Shown here piece by piece: positions 1 through 10,145 of a DNA stretch of 64,000 nt. Origin of the DNA: Alphaproteobacteria bacterium (GTDB lineage Bacteria; Pseudomonadota; Alphaproteobacteria; GCA-2746255); assembly GCA_021296325.1 (NCBI GenBank), contig JAGWAR010000001.1, positions 277,159 to 341,158 of the forward strand, read 5' to 3'. A program made the position numbers and the translations under genes. The notes beneath the pieces are model-generated. The model ran no database searches. It was given only the letters and a program-made list of their open reading frames with translations, and had not been told where the DNA came from. The number at the start of each line of letters is the position of its first letter. Position 1 is the stretch's first letter.

Positions 1-1173
1 GTTTGCGCGAGGCATGCAACAGTTTTGGATTGCGTCTTTCGATGGGCGTCATCGAACAGATGATCGCTTCCTGCTGCTGGATCAGCTTCGCATCGACCTT
101 CGATGCCGCCGCTTCCTTCTGCATCTTGTTGAGGCCCGGCAGCAGTGAAACGAGTTCGCCGATGCCACCCATCTTCCGGAGTTGGCGAAACTGCTGCGCC
201 ATGTCGTCGAGATCGAATTTTCCCTTCTCGAGCTTTTTCGTCAGCCGTTCGATGTCCCGTTCATCCGCGGTGGCCTGGGCCTTCTCGACCAGGCTGACGA
301 CGTCGCCCATGCCAAGAATGCGCCCGGCGATCCGTTCCGGGTGAAAGACATCCAGGGCGTCGAGCTTTTCGCGGATGCCGACGAACTTGATTGGACTACC
401 GGTCGGCCGCGCGCATCGCCATCGAGACGGGTCAGCACGATGCCGCTAAGTCCAATGCGTTTCGAAAAAGCTTCGGCGACGTTCAGCGCATCCTGTCCGG
501 TCATGGCATCGGCCACCAGCAGGGTTTCGACCGGTTGCGCCACATCGCGCACGGCTTCCGCCTCGGCCATCATGTCGTCGTCAACGTGCAGGCGCCCGGC
601 GGTGTCGAGGAGGACGGTGTCAAAGCCTTCGCTTGCGGCGTGGGCGAGGGCGCGTTTTGCGATCGCGACTGGCGTTTCGTTCGGAACGATGGGAAGAACG
701 GTGATCTTCGCCTGCTGACCGAGGATGGCGAGCTGTTCCTGGGCGGCCGGGCGCACGACGTCGAGGGAGGCCATCAGGACGTTTCGGTTTTCCTTGTCGG
801 TCAGGCGGCGGGCGACCTTCGCCACCGTCGTCGTCTTGCCCGAGCCCTGCAGGCCGACGAACAGAATCGAAACGGGCGGTTTGCCGTCAAGCGCGAGGGG
901 GGGCGCCTCCTGGCCCAGCATGTCGACCAGCGCGTCGTGGACGATTTTCACGACCATCTGGCCCGGGGCGACGGCGCGGATGATGGCCTCGCCGGTTGCC
1001 TCGGCCTCGACCTTGGCGAGGAAGTCCTTCGCAACCGGAAGGGCGACGTCCGCTTCCAGCAGGGCGATGCGGATTTCCCGGAGCGCCGCCTTTACGTCGT
1101 CGGCCGACAGCGTGCCCCGTTTCCGGAGCCCGTCAAAGACCTCGCCAAGCCGCGACGACAGGTTTTCGAACAT
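1..1173 (-). CDS. ffh: Signal recognition particle protein Ffh, 3'-truncated by the window edge and frameshifted internally near 395-410
   Basis: MFENLSSRLGEVFDGLRKRGTLS..., P-loop GLQGSGKTTTVAKVARRL, DTAGRLHVDDDMM, TRLDGDARG. The remainder (TGSPIKFVGIREKLDALDVFHPERIAGRILGMGDVV...) continues in another frame down to position 1. Confidence 0.93.
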
Positions 1174-1359
1174 GGTTTTCCTTGCCTTTCCAACACGCAA
1201 AACGCGCCAGCGCGCGAAACTCGCGGGCTGGCGGACCCCCTCAAGAGCGAAACGGCCGCCTTTCTGAAAAGGTGGGGCATGCTAGGGGCGCAGGCGGTAA
1301 AAAGTCAAGACTTTCAAGGGATTCGTAAACCGCGCCGGGGCTTGGGGTAAGATGACCCG

Positions 1360-2070
1360 ATGACGCAATATGGGGACATTGGCAAGGCCCTGCGGCCTCT
1401 CGGACTGCTTCTGCGGGGTGGTTTCCACCCCGAGGCGGCCGACGGCGTGCCGCCGCTTGCAAGCGGCGCGCCGGCCGCGACCTTGCTACTGGCCGGCAAT
1501 GCCGGGCCCGCCATGTGGACGGTCTTCGCGGCCTCGGCCGAGGCCGGGGACGGGGGGGCCGACCCGCTCGACCGCTGGTCGCGGCGGGTCCTGACGGCGG
1601 TGGCGGAAAGCTGCGGGGCCGAGCCCTTTTTTCCCTTCGGCACGCCAAGCCACCCTTTCATCGGCTGGGCGATGCGGGCGGAGCCGGTGGCGCCGTCCCC
1701 GATCGGGCCCCTGATTCACCCGGAATACGGCCTCTGGCACGCCTATCGCGGCGCGCTCGCCTTTGCCGAACGCCTGGAATTGCCGGTCCGGGCCGAACGG
1801 CCGAGGCCGTGCGATACCTGCGAGGCGAAACCCTGCCTTCACACCTGTCCGGTCGCCGCCTTCGCCGGCGGCAGCTATGACGTGCCCCGCTGCATGGGCC
1901 ATCTGGAGACGCCGGCCGGCAGGGACTGTGTCGAGGGAGGCTGCCTCGCGCGCCGCGCCTGCCCCGTGGGCGAAGCCTACGCGCCGCCCCAGGCGGCCTT
2001 TCACATGGACGCCTTCATGCAGGCGATGCGCAAACGCGGCCTTGGCAGGGCGGCCGGAACGGCCGGATAA
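1360..2070 (+). CDS. 4Fe-4S ferredoxin-type protein of unknown function
   Basis: 236 aa ORF with Cys motif CDTCEAKPCLHTCPVAAF and later CVEGGCLARRACPVG, resembling the Fe-S region of QueG-like proteins. Confidence 0.75.
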   Translation: MTQYGDIGKALRPLGLLLRGGFHPEAADGVPPLASGAPAATLLLAGNAGPAMWTVFAASAEAGDGGADPLDRWSRRVLTAVAESCGAEPFFPFGTPSHPFIGWAMRAEPVAPSPIGPLIHPEYGLWHAYRGALAFAERLELPVRAERPRPCDTCEAKPCLHTCPVAAFAGGSYDVPRCMGHLETPAGRDCVEGGCLARRACPVGEAYAPPQAAFHMDAFMQAMRKRGLGRAAGTAG

Positions 2071-2118
2071 GGGGGGAAACCAATGGACTTCCTTGGCTTT
2101 CCAGCCATATAAGCGGGC

Positions 2119-2973
2119 ATGACTGGTATTCCATTTCAAAAGATGCAAGGGGCGGGGAACGACTTCGTCATCCTGGATGCGCGCAGCGGCAAGCTGGCCC
2201 GGAAGGCGTTCACGGCGGGCGTGGCGAAGGCGATCGCCGACCGGCGCACCGGAGTCGGCTGCGATCAGGTCATTCTCATCGAGCGCGCCCGCGACGAGGG
2301 CGCGGCCGCCATGCGGATTCGCAACGCCGATGGCGGCGAGGTGGCGACCTGTGGAAACGCGGCGCGCTGTGTGGGCCTGCTCTTGATGAACGAACGGGGG
2401 GAGGACCGGGTCCGCTTGGAAACCGCGGGCGGCCTCGTCGAGGCGGTGCGCGAGGGGCGGGACCGGGTTTCCGTCGATATGGGCGCCGCGAAGACGGACT
2501 GGCAGGCGATTCCCTTGAAGGAGGCCGCCGACACGCTGCACCTCGATCTTGGCGAGGCGGCCCTTGGCGAGGCCGTCGCCGTCAGCATGGGCAACCCCCA
2601 CGCCGTCTTTTTTGTCGAGGACGCGGCGAAGGTGGCGTTGGCCGATGCCGGGCCCCGGCTTGAACACCATCCGCTTTTTCCGGAGCGCGCGAACATCGGC
2701 ATCGCCCAGATGATCGCGAGCGATCGCCTGCGCCTTCGCGTGTGGGAACGCGGCGCCGGCTTGACGCACGCCTGCGGCAGCGGGGCCTGTGCCGCCGTGG
2801 TTGCCGCCCATCGCCGAGGCCTTGTCGAAAACGAAGCGGAGGTCGTCCAGGACGGCGGCAGTCTTCGCGTGCGCCTCCGCGAAGACGGGCACGTCCTGCT
2901 CAGCGGGCCGGCCGCCTGGAGCTTTACCGGCGAGCTGCCCGCCGAACTCATCGATCAGGAGCGGGCGGCATGA
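2119..2973 (+). CDS. dapF: Diaminopimelate epimerase
   Basis: FQKMQGAGNDFVILDAR, NADGGEVATCGNAARCVG, ERGAGLTHACGSGACAAV motifs. Confidence 0.97.
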   Translation: MTGIPFQKMQGAGNDFVILDARSGKLARKAFTAGVAKAIADRRTGVGCDQVILIERARDEGAAAMRIRNADGGEVATCGNAARCVGLLLMNERGEDRVRLETAGGLVEAVREGRDRVSVDMGAAKTDWQAIPLKEAADTLHLDLGEAALGEAVAVSMGNPHAVFFVEDAAKVALADAGPRLEHHPLFPERANIGIAQMIASDRLRLRVWERGAGLTHACGSGACAAVVAAHRRGLVENEAEVVQDGGSLRVRLREDGHVLLSGPAAWSFTGELPAELIDQERAA

Positions 2974-4217
2974 GGGAGCTTGACATCCTGACCTTCGGTT
3001 GCCGGCTCAACGCCTATGAGTCGGAAGTGATCAAGGCCCACGCCCTGGCCGCGGGTGAAAAGGACACCGTTTACGTGAACACCTGTGCCGTAACGGCGGA
3101 AGCCGAACGCCAGGCGCGCCAGGCGATCCGGCGGCTGCGCCGCGAACGGCCCGACGCGCGCATCGTGGTGACGGGCTGCGCCGCCCAGATTTCGCCCGAG
3201 GCCTACGCGCAGATGCCGGAAGTGGATCGCGTGCTCGGCAATGCCGAAAAGCTCGACCCGAAGAACTACGGCGTGACATCGGAAGCCCGCATCGCCGTCA
3301 ACGATATCTTTTCCGTCAACGAAACGGCGGGACATCTCGTTCAGGGATTCGAGGGCAAGGCGCGCGCCTTTCTCCAGGTGCAGAACGGGTGCGATCACCG
3401 TTGCACCTTCTGCATCATTCCCTTCGGGCGGGGAAACAGCCGCAGCGTGCCGCTTGGCGCCCTCGTCGAAGCGGCGCGAAAGCTTGTCGCCAATGGCTAT
3501 CGGGAAATCGTGCTGACCGGCGTCGACATCACGGCCTATGGCGCCGATCTTCCAGGACGCCCCACGCTCGGTTCCATGCTGCGCCGGTTGCTTGCATTGG
3601 TGCCGGAACTGCCGCGCTTAAGGCTTTCCTCGATCGACCCGGCAGAGGTCGACGGGGACGTGCTGGCGTTGCTTGCGGACGAGCCGCGGCTCATGCCGCA
3701 TCTGCATTTAAGTCTGCAATCCGGGAACAACCTTATCTTGAAGCGCATGAAGCGGCGCCACACGCGTGAGGACGTGCTTGCGTTTTGCGATCACGCACAG
3801 CGGTTACGCCGTGACGTCGTCTTTGGCGCCGATGTGATCGCGGGCTTTCCGACGGAAACCGATTCCATGTTTGACGAGACGTTCGAATTGGTCGAGACGT
3901 GCGGCTTTACCTATCTGCACGTCTTTCCCTATTCGCCGCGTCCGGGAACGCCCGCGGCCAGGATGCCATCGGTGCCAAACGCCGTGCGCAAGGCGCGCGC
4001 CGCCCGCTTGCGGGCAGCGGGCAAGGCCGCTGAAAGGCGGTTTCACGAATCCTGTGTCGGCAGCAAAACGCGGCTTTTGATCGAAACGCCGCGCCTTGGG
4101 CGAAGCGAGCATTACGCGCCCGTCCGGCTCGACATGGATGCCCTTCCCGGAACGATCGTTCCGGCCAGCATCGAGGGCGTCGGCCCCCAGGCCTTGTTCG
4201 GGCGCCTGACCGGATAG
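2970..4217 (+). CDS. mtaB: tRNA (N6-L-threonylcarbamoyladenosine(37)-C2)-methylthiotransferase MtaB
   Basis: MRELDILTFGCRLNAYESEV; radical SAM motif CDHRCTFCIIPFGRGNSRS; ATGA overlap with dapF stop. Confidence 0.95.
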   Translation: MRELDILTFGCRLNAYESEVIKAHALAAGEKDTVYVNTCAVTAEAERQARQAIRRLRRERPDARIVVTGCAAQISPEAYAQMPEVDRVLGNAEKLDPKNYGVTSEARIAVNDIFSVNETAGHLVQGFEGKARAFLQVQNGCDHRCTFCIIPFGRGNSRSVPLGALVEAARKLVANGYREIVLTGVDITAYGADLPGRPTLGSMLRRLLALVPELPRLRLSSIDPAEVDGDVLALLADEPRLMPHLHLSLQSGNNLILKRMKRRHTREDVLAFCDHAQRLRRDVVFGADVIAGFPTETDSMFDETFELVETCGFTYLHVFPYSPRPGTPAARMPSVPNAVRKARAARLRAAGKAAERRFHESCVGSKTRLLIETPRLGRSEHYAPVRLDMDALPGTIVPASIEGVGPQALFGRLTG

Positions 4218-4226
4218 CGCCGCGAT

Positions 4227-5162
4227 ATGCCGGAAAAGACAAGCTGGCTTCGGCGTCTTCAGGCGGGCCTTTCGAAATCCTCGACGAAGCTGAAGGACGG
4301 CATCGGCGGCATTTTCACAGGTGCGCCGCTGGACGAGGCCATGCTGGACGAACTGGAGGAAGTGCTCATCCGGGCCGACCTTGGCGTGGCTTCCGCCACC
4401 GAGCTGATCGCCGGTCTGAAGCGCGAGCGTTTCGGCAAGGACGTCGACGCGCAGGAAGTTCGGGACGCCCTAGCAAACGCCATTCAGCGCATTCTCGACC
4501 CGGTCGCAAAACCGTTCCGGATCGACCCGGAAAAGAAGCCTTTCGTCGTGCTGGTGGTCGGCGTGAACGGCAGCGGCAAGACGACGACGATCGGCAAGCT
4601 CGCCAAGCAGTTGCATGACGAAGGCCGGCAGGTTCTGTTAGCGGCGGCGGATACGTTCCGCGCCGCCGCCGTTGCCCAGCTCGAGCGCTGGGGCGAGCGC
4701 GCCCACGCCCCCGTTCTGGCGCGAGAAGAAGGGGCGGACGCCGCGGGGCTGGCCTACGATGCTCTGGAACAGGCAAGGCAGGAGAAACGCGACGTGCTCC
4801 TGATCGATACGGCGGGCCGGCTTCAGAACAAGACCGGCCTTATGGAAGAGTTGCAAAAAATTGCCCGCGTGCTGAAGAAGGTCGATCCGACGGCGCCCCA
4901 TGCCACCTTGCTCGTGCTCGATGCGAATGTGGGGCAGAACGCCCATTCGCAGGTCGAGACCTTTCGCGACATGGTGGCGGTAGACGGGCTGATGGTGACG
5001 AAGCTCGACGGCACGGCGCGGGGCGGAGTGGTCGTTGCCTTGGCCGAACGCTTCGGCCTGCCGGTTCATGCGGTGGGCGTCGGCGAGGCGGTCGAGGACC
5101 TGCGTCCCTTCGAGGCGCGCGCCTTCGCCCGCGACCTGCTGGGCGTCGAAGACGACCGTTAA
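4227..5162 (+). CDS. ftsY: Signal recognition particle receptor FtsY
   Basis: GVNGSGKTTTIGKLAKQL, DTAGRLQNKTGLMEEL, TKLDGTARGGVVVALAERFGLPVHAVGVGE. Confidence 0.97.
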   Translation: MPEKTSWLRRLQAGLSKSSTKLKDGIGGIFTGAPLDEAMLDELEEVLIRADLGVASATELIAGLKRERFGKDVDAQEVRDALANAIQRILDPVAKPFRIDPEKKPFVVLVVGVNGSGKTTTIGKLAKQLHDEGRQVLLAAADTFRAAAVAQLERWGERAHAPVLAREEGADAAGLAYDALEQARQEKRDVLLIDTAGRLQNKTGLMEELQKIARVLKKVDPTAPHATLLVLDANVGQNAHSQVETFRDMVAVDGLMVTKLDGTARGGVVVALAERFGLPVHAVGVGEAVEDLRPFEARAFARDLLGVEDDR

Positions 5163-5165
5163 AAA

Positions 5166-5417
5166 TCAGATGACGATGTCGAGCAGGCTGCCGCGCGGCA
5201 GATCCCGGGCGCGCGCCTCCGGCGTGTTTTCCGGAACGCTGACGGGTTTTGGCGGTGGTGCGTTCGGGGCGGCGGCCTTGACGGCCGGACCCGCCGCCTT
5301 GCGGGCGGCCAGCACCTGCCGGGCCGCTTGAACGGCCGGTGGCGCGTTTTGCGTTTTCGGGATCGTTGGTTGGGAATGCAGTGCCTGAAGAAGCGCCGGG
5401 TTCGGCGTGATTTTCAT
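5166..5417 (-). CDS. Hypothetical Ala/Pro-rich small protein
   Basis: 83 aa ORF filling the gap downstream of ftsY; no recognised domain. Confidence 0.45.
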   Translation of the reverse strand: MKITPNPALLQALHSQPTIPKTQNAPPAVQAARQVLAARKAAGPAVKAAAPNAPPPKPVSVPENTPEARARDLPRGSLLDIVI

Positions 5418-5483
5418 CGCCAGATGCCTCGATGACCCTGAACTGGAAGGGGAAAGCTTAGGAAGCGGCCCCTTTCGAAAAAG

Positions 5484-6800
5484 TTAAGGCCCCCCGTCCG
5501 CCCCTTCATAGGCCACCCGCCAGACCCGGTTGCCGACGTCGTCGGCAATCAGCAGGCTGCCATCCGGCAGTAGCGCCAGGCCGGAAGGCCGCCCCCAGAC
5601 GCGGGCCCGTTCCTCGGCTCCGGCTTTCTCCTTGATCCGGAAGCCGGTCACGAAAGGCTCGTACCAGCCTTGCGGCTGACCGTTTTCGAAAGGCACGCGA
5701 ACGACCATGTAGCCCCGCGGCACGCCGGCGTTCCATGAGCCGTGTAGCGCCACGAAGGCGTCCCCGCGGTAGGTTTCCGGAAAACGCACCCCGTCATAAA
5801 AGACAAGGCCGAGCGGCGCCGAATGGGAGCGGAACAAAAGGTCCGGCGCCTTCGTCTTTGCCACCAGCGCAGGGTTAAGCGCGGCGAAGCGAGGCTCCGG
5901 GTTCGGCCCCAGATAGGCGTAAGGCCAACCGTAGAATTCGCCGGCGCGCACGCGCGTCAGGTAATCCGGCACCAGTTCGTCACCGGATCCGTCGCGTTCG
6001 TTTACCACCGTATAAAGATCTTCCGTGCCGGGATAGAAGGCGATGCCGACCGGATTGCGAAGGCCCGCCGCAAAGGTCTTGCCGGGGCCGCCCGTGATCG
6101 GAAATTCGCGGATCGTCGCCCGCGGTTCCGGTTCTTCGCCCAGATTGCCGCGCGATCCGATGGCGACGAAGAAACGCGTGCCGTCCGGATGCAGCGCCAG
6201 ATTGCGTGTCCAGTGGCCGCTGCCCGCGCCCAGTTCGCCGGGCGGCGTGATCGGCTCGGCCGTGCCTTTCGTGGCGCCTTTCCGATGGGAGACGCGCCAG
6301 ACCCGCTCGGTGTCGGCGACGTAGAGCACGCCTTCCCGGAAGGCGAGGCCATGGGGACGGCGCAGTCCTTCGAGATAGGTGCTGTGGAATTCCGCCCGCC
6401 CGTCGCCGTCCCTGTCGCGCAGCAGGGTGACCTCGCCGGCATTTGGTTCCGCCAGAAAAACGTCGCCGTCGGGGGTTGCGCAAAGCCAGCGGGCATGGAC
6501 GAGGCCGTCGGCGAAAAGACGCACGGTGAAGCCCGCCGGTACCTTGAGGGAGGCGCCCTGGGGGCGCGGAATTCGCTCTGGGCCGTTGGCGTGACTTGGT
6601 TCCGCGTAAGGCGCGGGCAGGCTTTCGCGGTCGATCTGGATTCGCTCACCAAGCTCCGCCGTCTGGCCGGCGGCGGCGAAACCGCTCAACCACGCCGCCA
6701 GCAGCAGAACGCGAAGCGGCCGTGCATGCTGCGAAAATTCCCGATTCCCCAAGAGGGCTTTGCACAAGGAGGAATTAACCATACTTTTTTGAACGTTCAT
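5484..6800 (-). CDS. PQQ-dependent sugar dehydrogenase (glucose/sorbosone dehydrogenase-like), secreted
   Basis: N-terminal signal-like segment; beta-propeller motifs GFTVRLFADGL, RRPHGLAFREGVLYVADTERVWR, GLRNPVGIAFYPGTEDLYTVVNERD, GSLLIADDVGNRVWRV. Confidence 0.85.
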   Translation of the reverse strand: MNVQKSMVNSSLCKALLGNREFSQHARPLRVLLLAAWLSGFAAAGQTAELGERIQIDRESLPAPYAEPSHANGPERIPRPQGASLKVPAGFTVRLFADGLVHARWLCATPDGDVFLAEPNAGEVTLLRDRDGDGRAEFHSTYLEGLRRPHGLAFREGVLYVADTERVWRVSHRKGATKGTAEPITPPGELGAGSGHWTRNLALHPDGTRFFVAIGSRGNLGEEPEPRATIREFPITGGPGKTFAAGLRNPVGIAFYPGTEDLYTVVNERDGSGDELVPDYLTRVRAGEFYGWPYAYLGPNPEPRFAALNPALVAKTKAPDLLFRSHSAPLGLVFYDGVRFPETYRGDAFVALHGSWNAGVPRGYMVVRVPFENGQPQGWYEPFVTGFRIKEKAGAEERARVWGRPSGLALLPDGSLLIADDVGNRVWRVAYEGADGGP

Positions 6801-6966
6801 GCCCAGTTACGCCCGAATTACTAAGGCTTGGTAAGGAATAAGCAAGCATCCAGCGGGTACGATTCTATCAGAGCATTGCGTCAGCTTTAGCCGAAGTGCG
6901 GGGCAGGGCGCATCTGGAAAAGGGCCGGCCTGTCTGGATGCCGGCTCTTGTCCATGTGGTGATGGG

Positions 6967-8112
6967 ATGTCGAGGATGGAAGACCAAGAGATCGGGCAAC
7001 TACTCAGCCTGGCGCGCGACAAGTCTGATGCTGGAAGAGAACGCCTCATCAACACGGTGAGCGATCTTTTCATGGAGGATGAGAAGACGCTTACCGAGCG
7101 TGAGCGGGCGCTGATGACGGACATCCTGAATCAACTGATTCGGGAAGTGGAGATGGCCGTCCGGCGGCACCTTTCCGAACGGCTGTCCGTTCTGCCGAAC
7201 GCGCCGCGCGAGCTGATTCTGACGCTTGCTAACGACGCGATCGAAGTTGCCCGTCCCATTCTTCTGAACAGCGAGATTCTCCACGACACCGATCTCATCG
7301 AGATCATCCAGCACCGCACGATGGAACATCAGCTCGCCGTCGCCATGCGCAAAGACATCAGCGAAACCGTTTCAGATGCTCTTGTTGAAACCAACAGCGT
7401 TGATGTCATCAAGACGCTTCTTGAAAATGTGGATGCAAAAATTTCCAGCAGCACGAAGGAATACCTTGTCGAGGAATCTCAGAAGGTAAACGTCTATCGC
7501 GAGCCGCTGATCCGTCGCCCCGATCTGGGGCCGGCATTGGCCGAAAAAATGTACTGGTGGGTTTCCGCCGCCCTGCGGCAAGAGATTTCCGCCAAATTCG
7601 ATATCGACGTGACTGCCCTTGACGATCAAATTGAATCGACCGTGCGGGACATTCTCGAATCGGAAGGCGAGAAGGCTCCCCAAGCGCAAAAGAAGCCGGA
7701 TTCGGCGGAACGTCTCGTCAAAGATATCGACGTTACGCCCGAACTTCTGGTGCGCGTCTTGCGACAGGGGGAGGTTTCCCTATTCGCTGCGCTTTTTGCG
7801 AAATACACGGAACTTTCCGGCAAGCTCGTGCGGCGGCTTTTGTTCGAGCCGGGGGGCGAGGGCATGGCTATTGCCTGCAAGGCGAAGGATCTTCCCAAAC
7901 AAATTTTTGCATCGATTTTCCTGTTGAGCCGCAAGGCCCGACCCGGTGAAAACGTGGTCGATCCGGGCGAGCTGTCGAGGATTCTTGCATTTTATGAACG
8001 GATCGATCCGGAAGCCGCCCAAAAAGTCACGAAACAATGGCAGCGCGATCCCGAGTATCTTTATGCTATAAAACGGCTTGATTTGGCTAAAGGCGGGCCC
8101 GAGGAAGAATAA
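6967..8112 (+). CDS. DUF2336 domain-containing protein
   Basis: 381 aa, helical; LARDKSDAGRERLINTVSDLFMEDEKTLTERERALMTDIL matches my recollection of the DUF2336 family N-terminus. Confidence 0.8.
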   Translation: MSRMEDQEIGQLLSLARDKSDAGRERLINTVSDLFMEDEKTLTERERALMTDILNQLIREVEMAVRRHLSERLSVLPNAPRELILTLANDAIEVARPILLNSEILHDTDLIEIIQHRTMEHQLAVAMRKDISETVSDALVETNSVDVIKTLLENVDAKISSSTKEYLVEESQKVNVYREPLIRRPDLGPALAEKMYWWVSAALRQEISAKFDIDVTALDDQIESTVRDILESEGEKAPQAQKKPDSAERLVKDIDVTPELLVRVLRQGEVSLFAALFAKYTELSGKLVRRLLFEPGGEGMAIACKAKDLPKQIFASIFLLSRKARPGENVVDPGELSRILAFYERIDPEAAQKVTKQWQRDPEYLYAIKRLDLAKGGPEEE

Positions 8113-8146
8113 CAACGCCGTAATCTTCCGCCGCTTGAGGGGAAGG

Positions 8147-10126
8147 GTGACAAGCAAACCCCCGAAAATCGTGCCAGGCAAAGAAAAAAAACCTTCGCAC
8201 CTTCGATCCATCGACGCCATTCCCGAGGAGAAAATCTCCCCGGAAAGTCTGGACGCGCTTCAGTCCAAGGCAGGGTTTTCCATTCTGGAATCGGTGCATC
8301 CCGTCTACCTGGCGGATCTTGATGGCAATCTTTTGTATGCGAACGACGCTTTCAAGAATCTTGGCGGGGCCGAGGACGGGCCGGTTGCGGAAACGCCTCC
8401 CTTTCCGATTCAGGAAATTATCAATGCGATCGGAAAAAGCGAACAAGTAGTTCATCGCAATTTTTTGCTTCGTCGGGGTTCAAAGACCGAACAATTTCAT
8501 TCGCGGCATTTTCCAGTACATGATGCCGAGGGCAACTTTTCCGCCGTCGCAGGGATGTTGCAGGCCGTCAGTTACAGCGCCGGCCTCCGCAGCGAGCTTA
8601 CGAAAGAACGCGAGCGTTTCGAGGATATTGCCAGGCTTGTTTCGGACTGGCTTTGGGAAACGGACGAAAACTTCAACAATACCTACGCTTCCTCCCGCGT
8701 CTTCGACCTGATCGGCGTGCTGCCGCGCGAAGTTGAAGGCCAGAACCTTTTTACCTTCGGTCATTTCAGGGCGCTGGGCGAGGCCATCGACCGGCCAGGT
8801 CCCGATATGCGTTCCCCTTTTCGGGAAGAAGTCTACGAAGTGGATCTTCCGGAGGGTGGCAAGCGAACGTTCCGCCTGAGCGGTCTTCCCGTTTTTGATG
8901 ACGAGACGGGGGAATTCCGTGGTTATCGCGGCACCGCCGAGGACGTCACCAACGAGACGCTGGCCTGGTCCAGGGCGGTCGAATCGCGCATCCAGCTTGT
9001 TGAAGCCATCGAAAGCATCCAGGACGCTTTCGCCATTTTCGATACGACGGAACACCTTGTGCTTTCCAACACGCGGTTCCGTGAGGATTTTCTTGAAGGA
9101 ACGGCACTTGTCGATTCGCAGGCCACGCTCGAAAATATTTTGCGCGTCAACGTCGAAGCGGAGCGCATGATTGTCCCCGGCAAGGACCCGGCCTGGCTTC
9201 AGGATCAGTTAAGCCACCTTCGTGAAACGGCGGGTTTCATCGAGCTGGAATTGCAGGACGGCCGGTGGGTGAAATTCACGCTCCAGCCCATTACCAACGG
9301 CGGGTCGCTTTGCTTCCTTTCCGACATCACGGATCTCAAGGAACGCGAGGCGGCGTTGCAGGAAGCCAAGGAAGCGGCAGACGCGGCCAGCCAGATGAAA
9401 TCCGATTTCCTGGCAAATATGAGCCACGAATTGCGCACGCCATTGAACGCCGTGATCGGTTTTTCCGAGGTCATGTACCGTGAATTGATGGGGCCACTCG
9501 GGAACGATGGTTACCACAACTATACAAAAGACATCCTTGAAAGCTCCAAACACCTGCTCAACATCATCAACAGCATTCTCGATGTCTCGAAGGCCGAAGC
9601 CGGCCGCCTTGATGTCGAGGAACAGCTCATCGACATTCAGGGCGTAACGGAAACGGCCGTTCGGCTCGTGCATCAGAAGGCGGAGCAGGGTGGTATCAAG
9701 CTTGTCAGCAGGGTGGTGCCGGGTCTGCCCCGGTTCCGCGCCGACGGCCTCAAGATCAAGCAGATCCTGCTGAACCTGCTTTCGAACGCGATCAAGTTCA
9801 CGCCGAAGGACGGCCGGATCGATGTCGAAGTGTCGCGGGACGCGGATGGCGGATTGGTGATCGCCATCAAGGACACCGGCATCGGCATTGCGCCGGAAGA
9901 TGTCCCGAAGGCACTGGCCCCCTTTGGCCAGGTCGATAACTCGCTGAGCCGCCGTTATGCGGGAACCGGCCTCGGGCTGCCCCTGACGAAGAAGCTCGTC
10001 GAGCTTCACGGCGGGACGCTTACGTTGTCGAGCAGGCTCGGCGAAGGGACGGAGGTAAGCGTGCACTTTCCGGCCAAGCGTTTCGAATTGCCGGACCTGT
10101 CGCCACCGGCGGCAAACGCCCTTTAA
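8147..10126 (+). CDS. PAS domain-containing sensor histidine kinase
   Basis: PAS-like regions; HisKA motif FLANMSHELRTPLNAVIGFSEVMYREL; HATPase IKDTGIGIAPEDVPKALAPFGQVDNSLSRRYAGTGLGLPLTKKLVELHGG. GTG 8147 has upstream GAGGGGAAG; the ORF track's TTG 8078 start overlaps the upstream gene. Confidence 0.9.
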   Translation: MTSKPPKIVPGKEKKPSHLRSIDAIPEEKISPESLDALQSKAGFSILESVHPVYLADLDGNLLYANDAFKNLGGAEDGPVAETPPFPIQEIINAIGKSEQVVHRNFLLRRGSKTEQFHSRHFPVHDAEGNFSAVAGMLQAVSYSAGLRSELTKERERFEDIARLVSDWLWETDENFNNTYASSRVFDLIGVLPREVEGQNLFTFGHFRALGEAIDRPGPDMRSPFREEVYEVDLPEGGKRTFRLSGLPVFDDETGEFRGYRGTAEDVTNETLAWSRAVESRIQLVEAIESIQDAFAIFDTTEHLVLSNTRFREDFLEGTALVDSQATLENILRVNVEAERMIVPGKDPAWLQDQLSHLRETAGFIELELQDGRWVKFTLQPITNGGSLCFLSDITDLKEREAALQEAKEAADAASQMKSDFLANMSHELRTPLNAVIGFSEVMYRELMGPLGNDGYHNYTKDILESSKHLLNIINSILDVSKAEAGRLDVEEQLIDIQGVTETAVRLVHQKAEQGGIKLVSRVVPGLPRFRADGLKIKQILLNLLSNAIKFTPKDGRIDVEVSRDADGGLVIAIKDTGIGIAPEDVPKALAPFGQVDNSLSRRYAGTGLGLPLTKKLVELHGGTLTLSSRLGEGTEVSVHFPAKRFELPDLSPPAANAL

Positions 10127-10145
10127 TTTTTTTCGTTTTACGGAG

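Noticed and set aside
1486-2892. 468-aa minus-strand ORF
   Set aside because: Antisense to the 4Fe-4S protein and dapF; low-complexity high-GC shadow ORF with no domain.
5823-6824. 333-aa plus-strand ORF
   Set aside because: Antisense to the clear PQQ-type sugar dehydrogenase.
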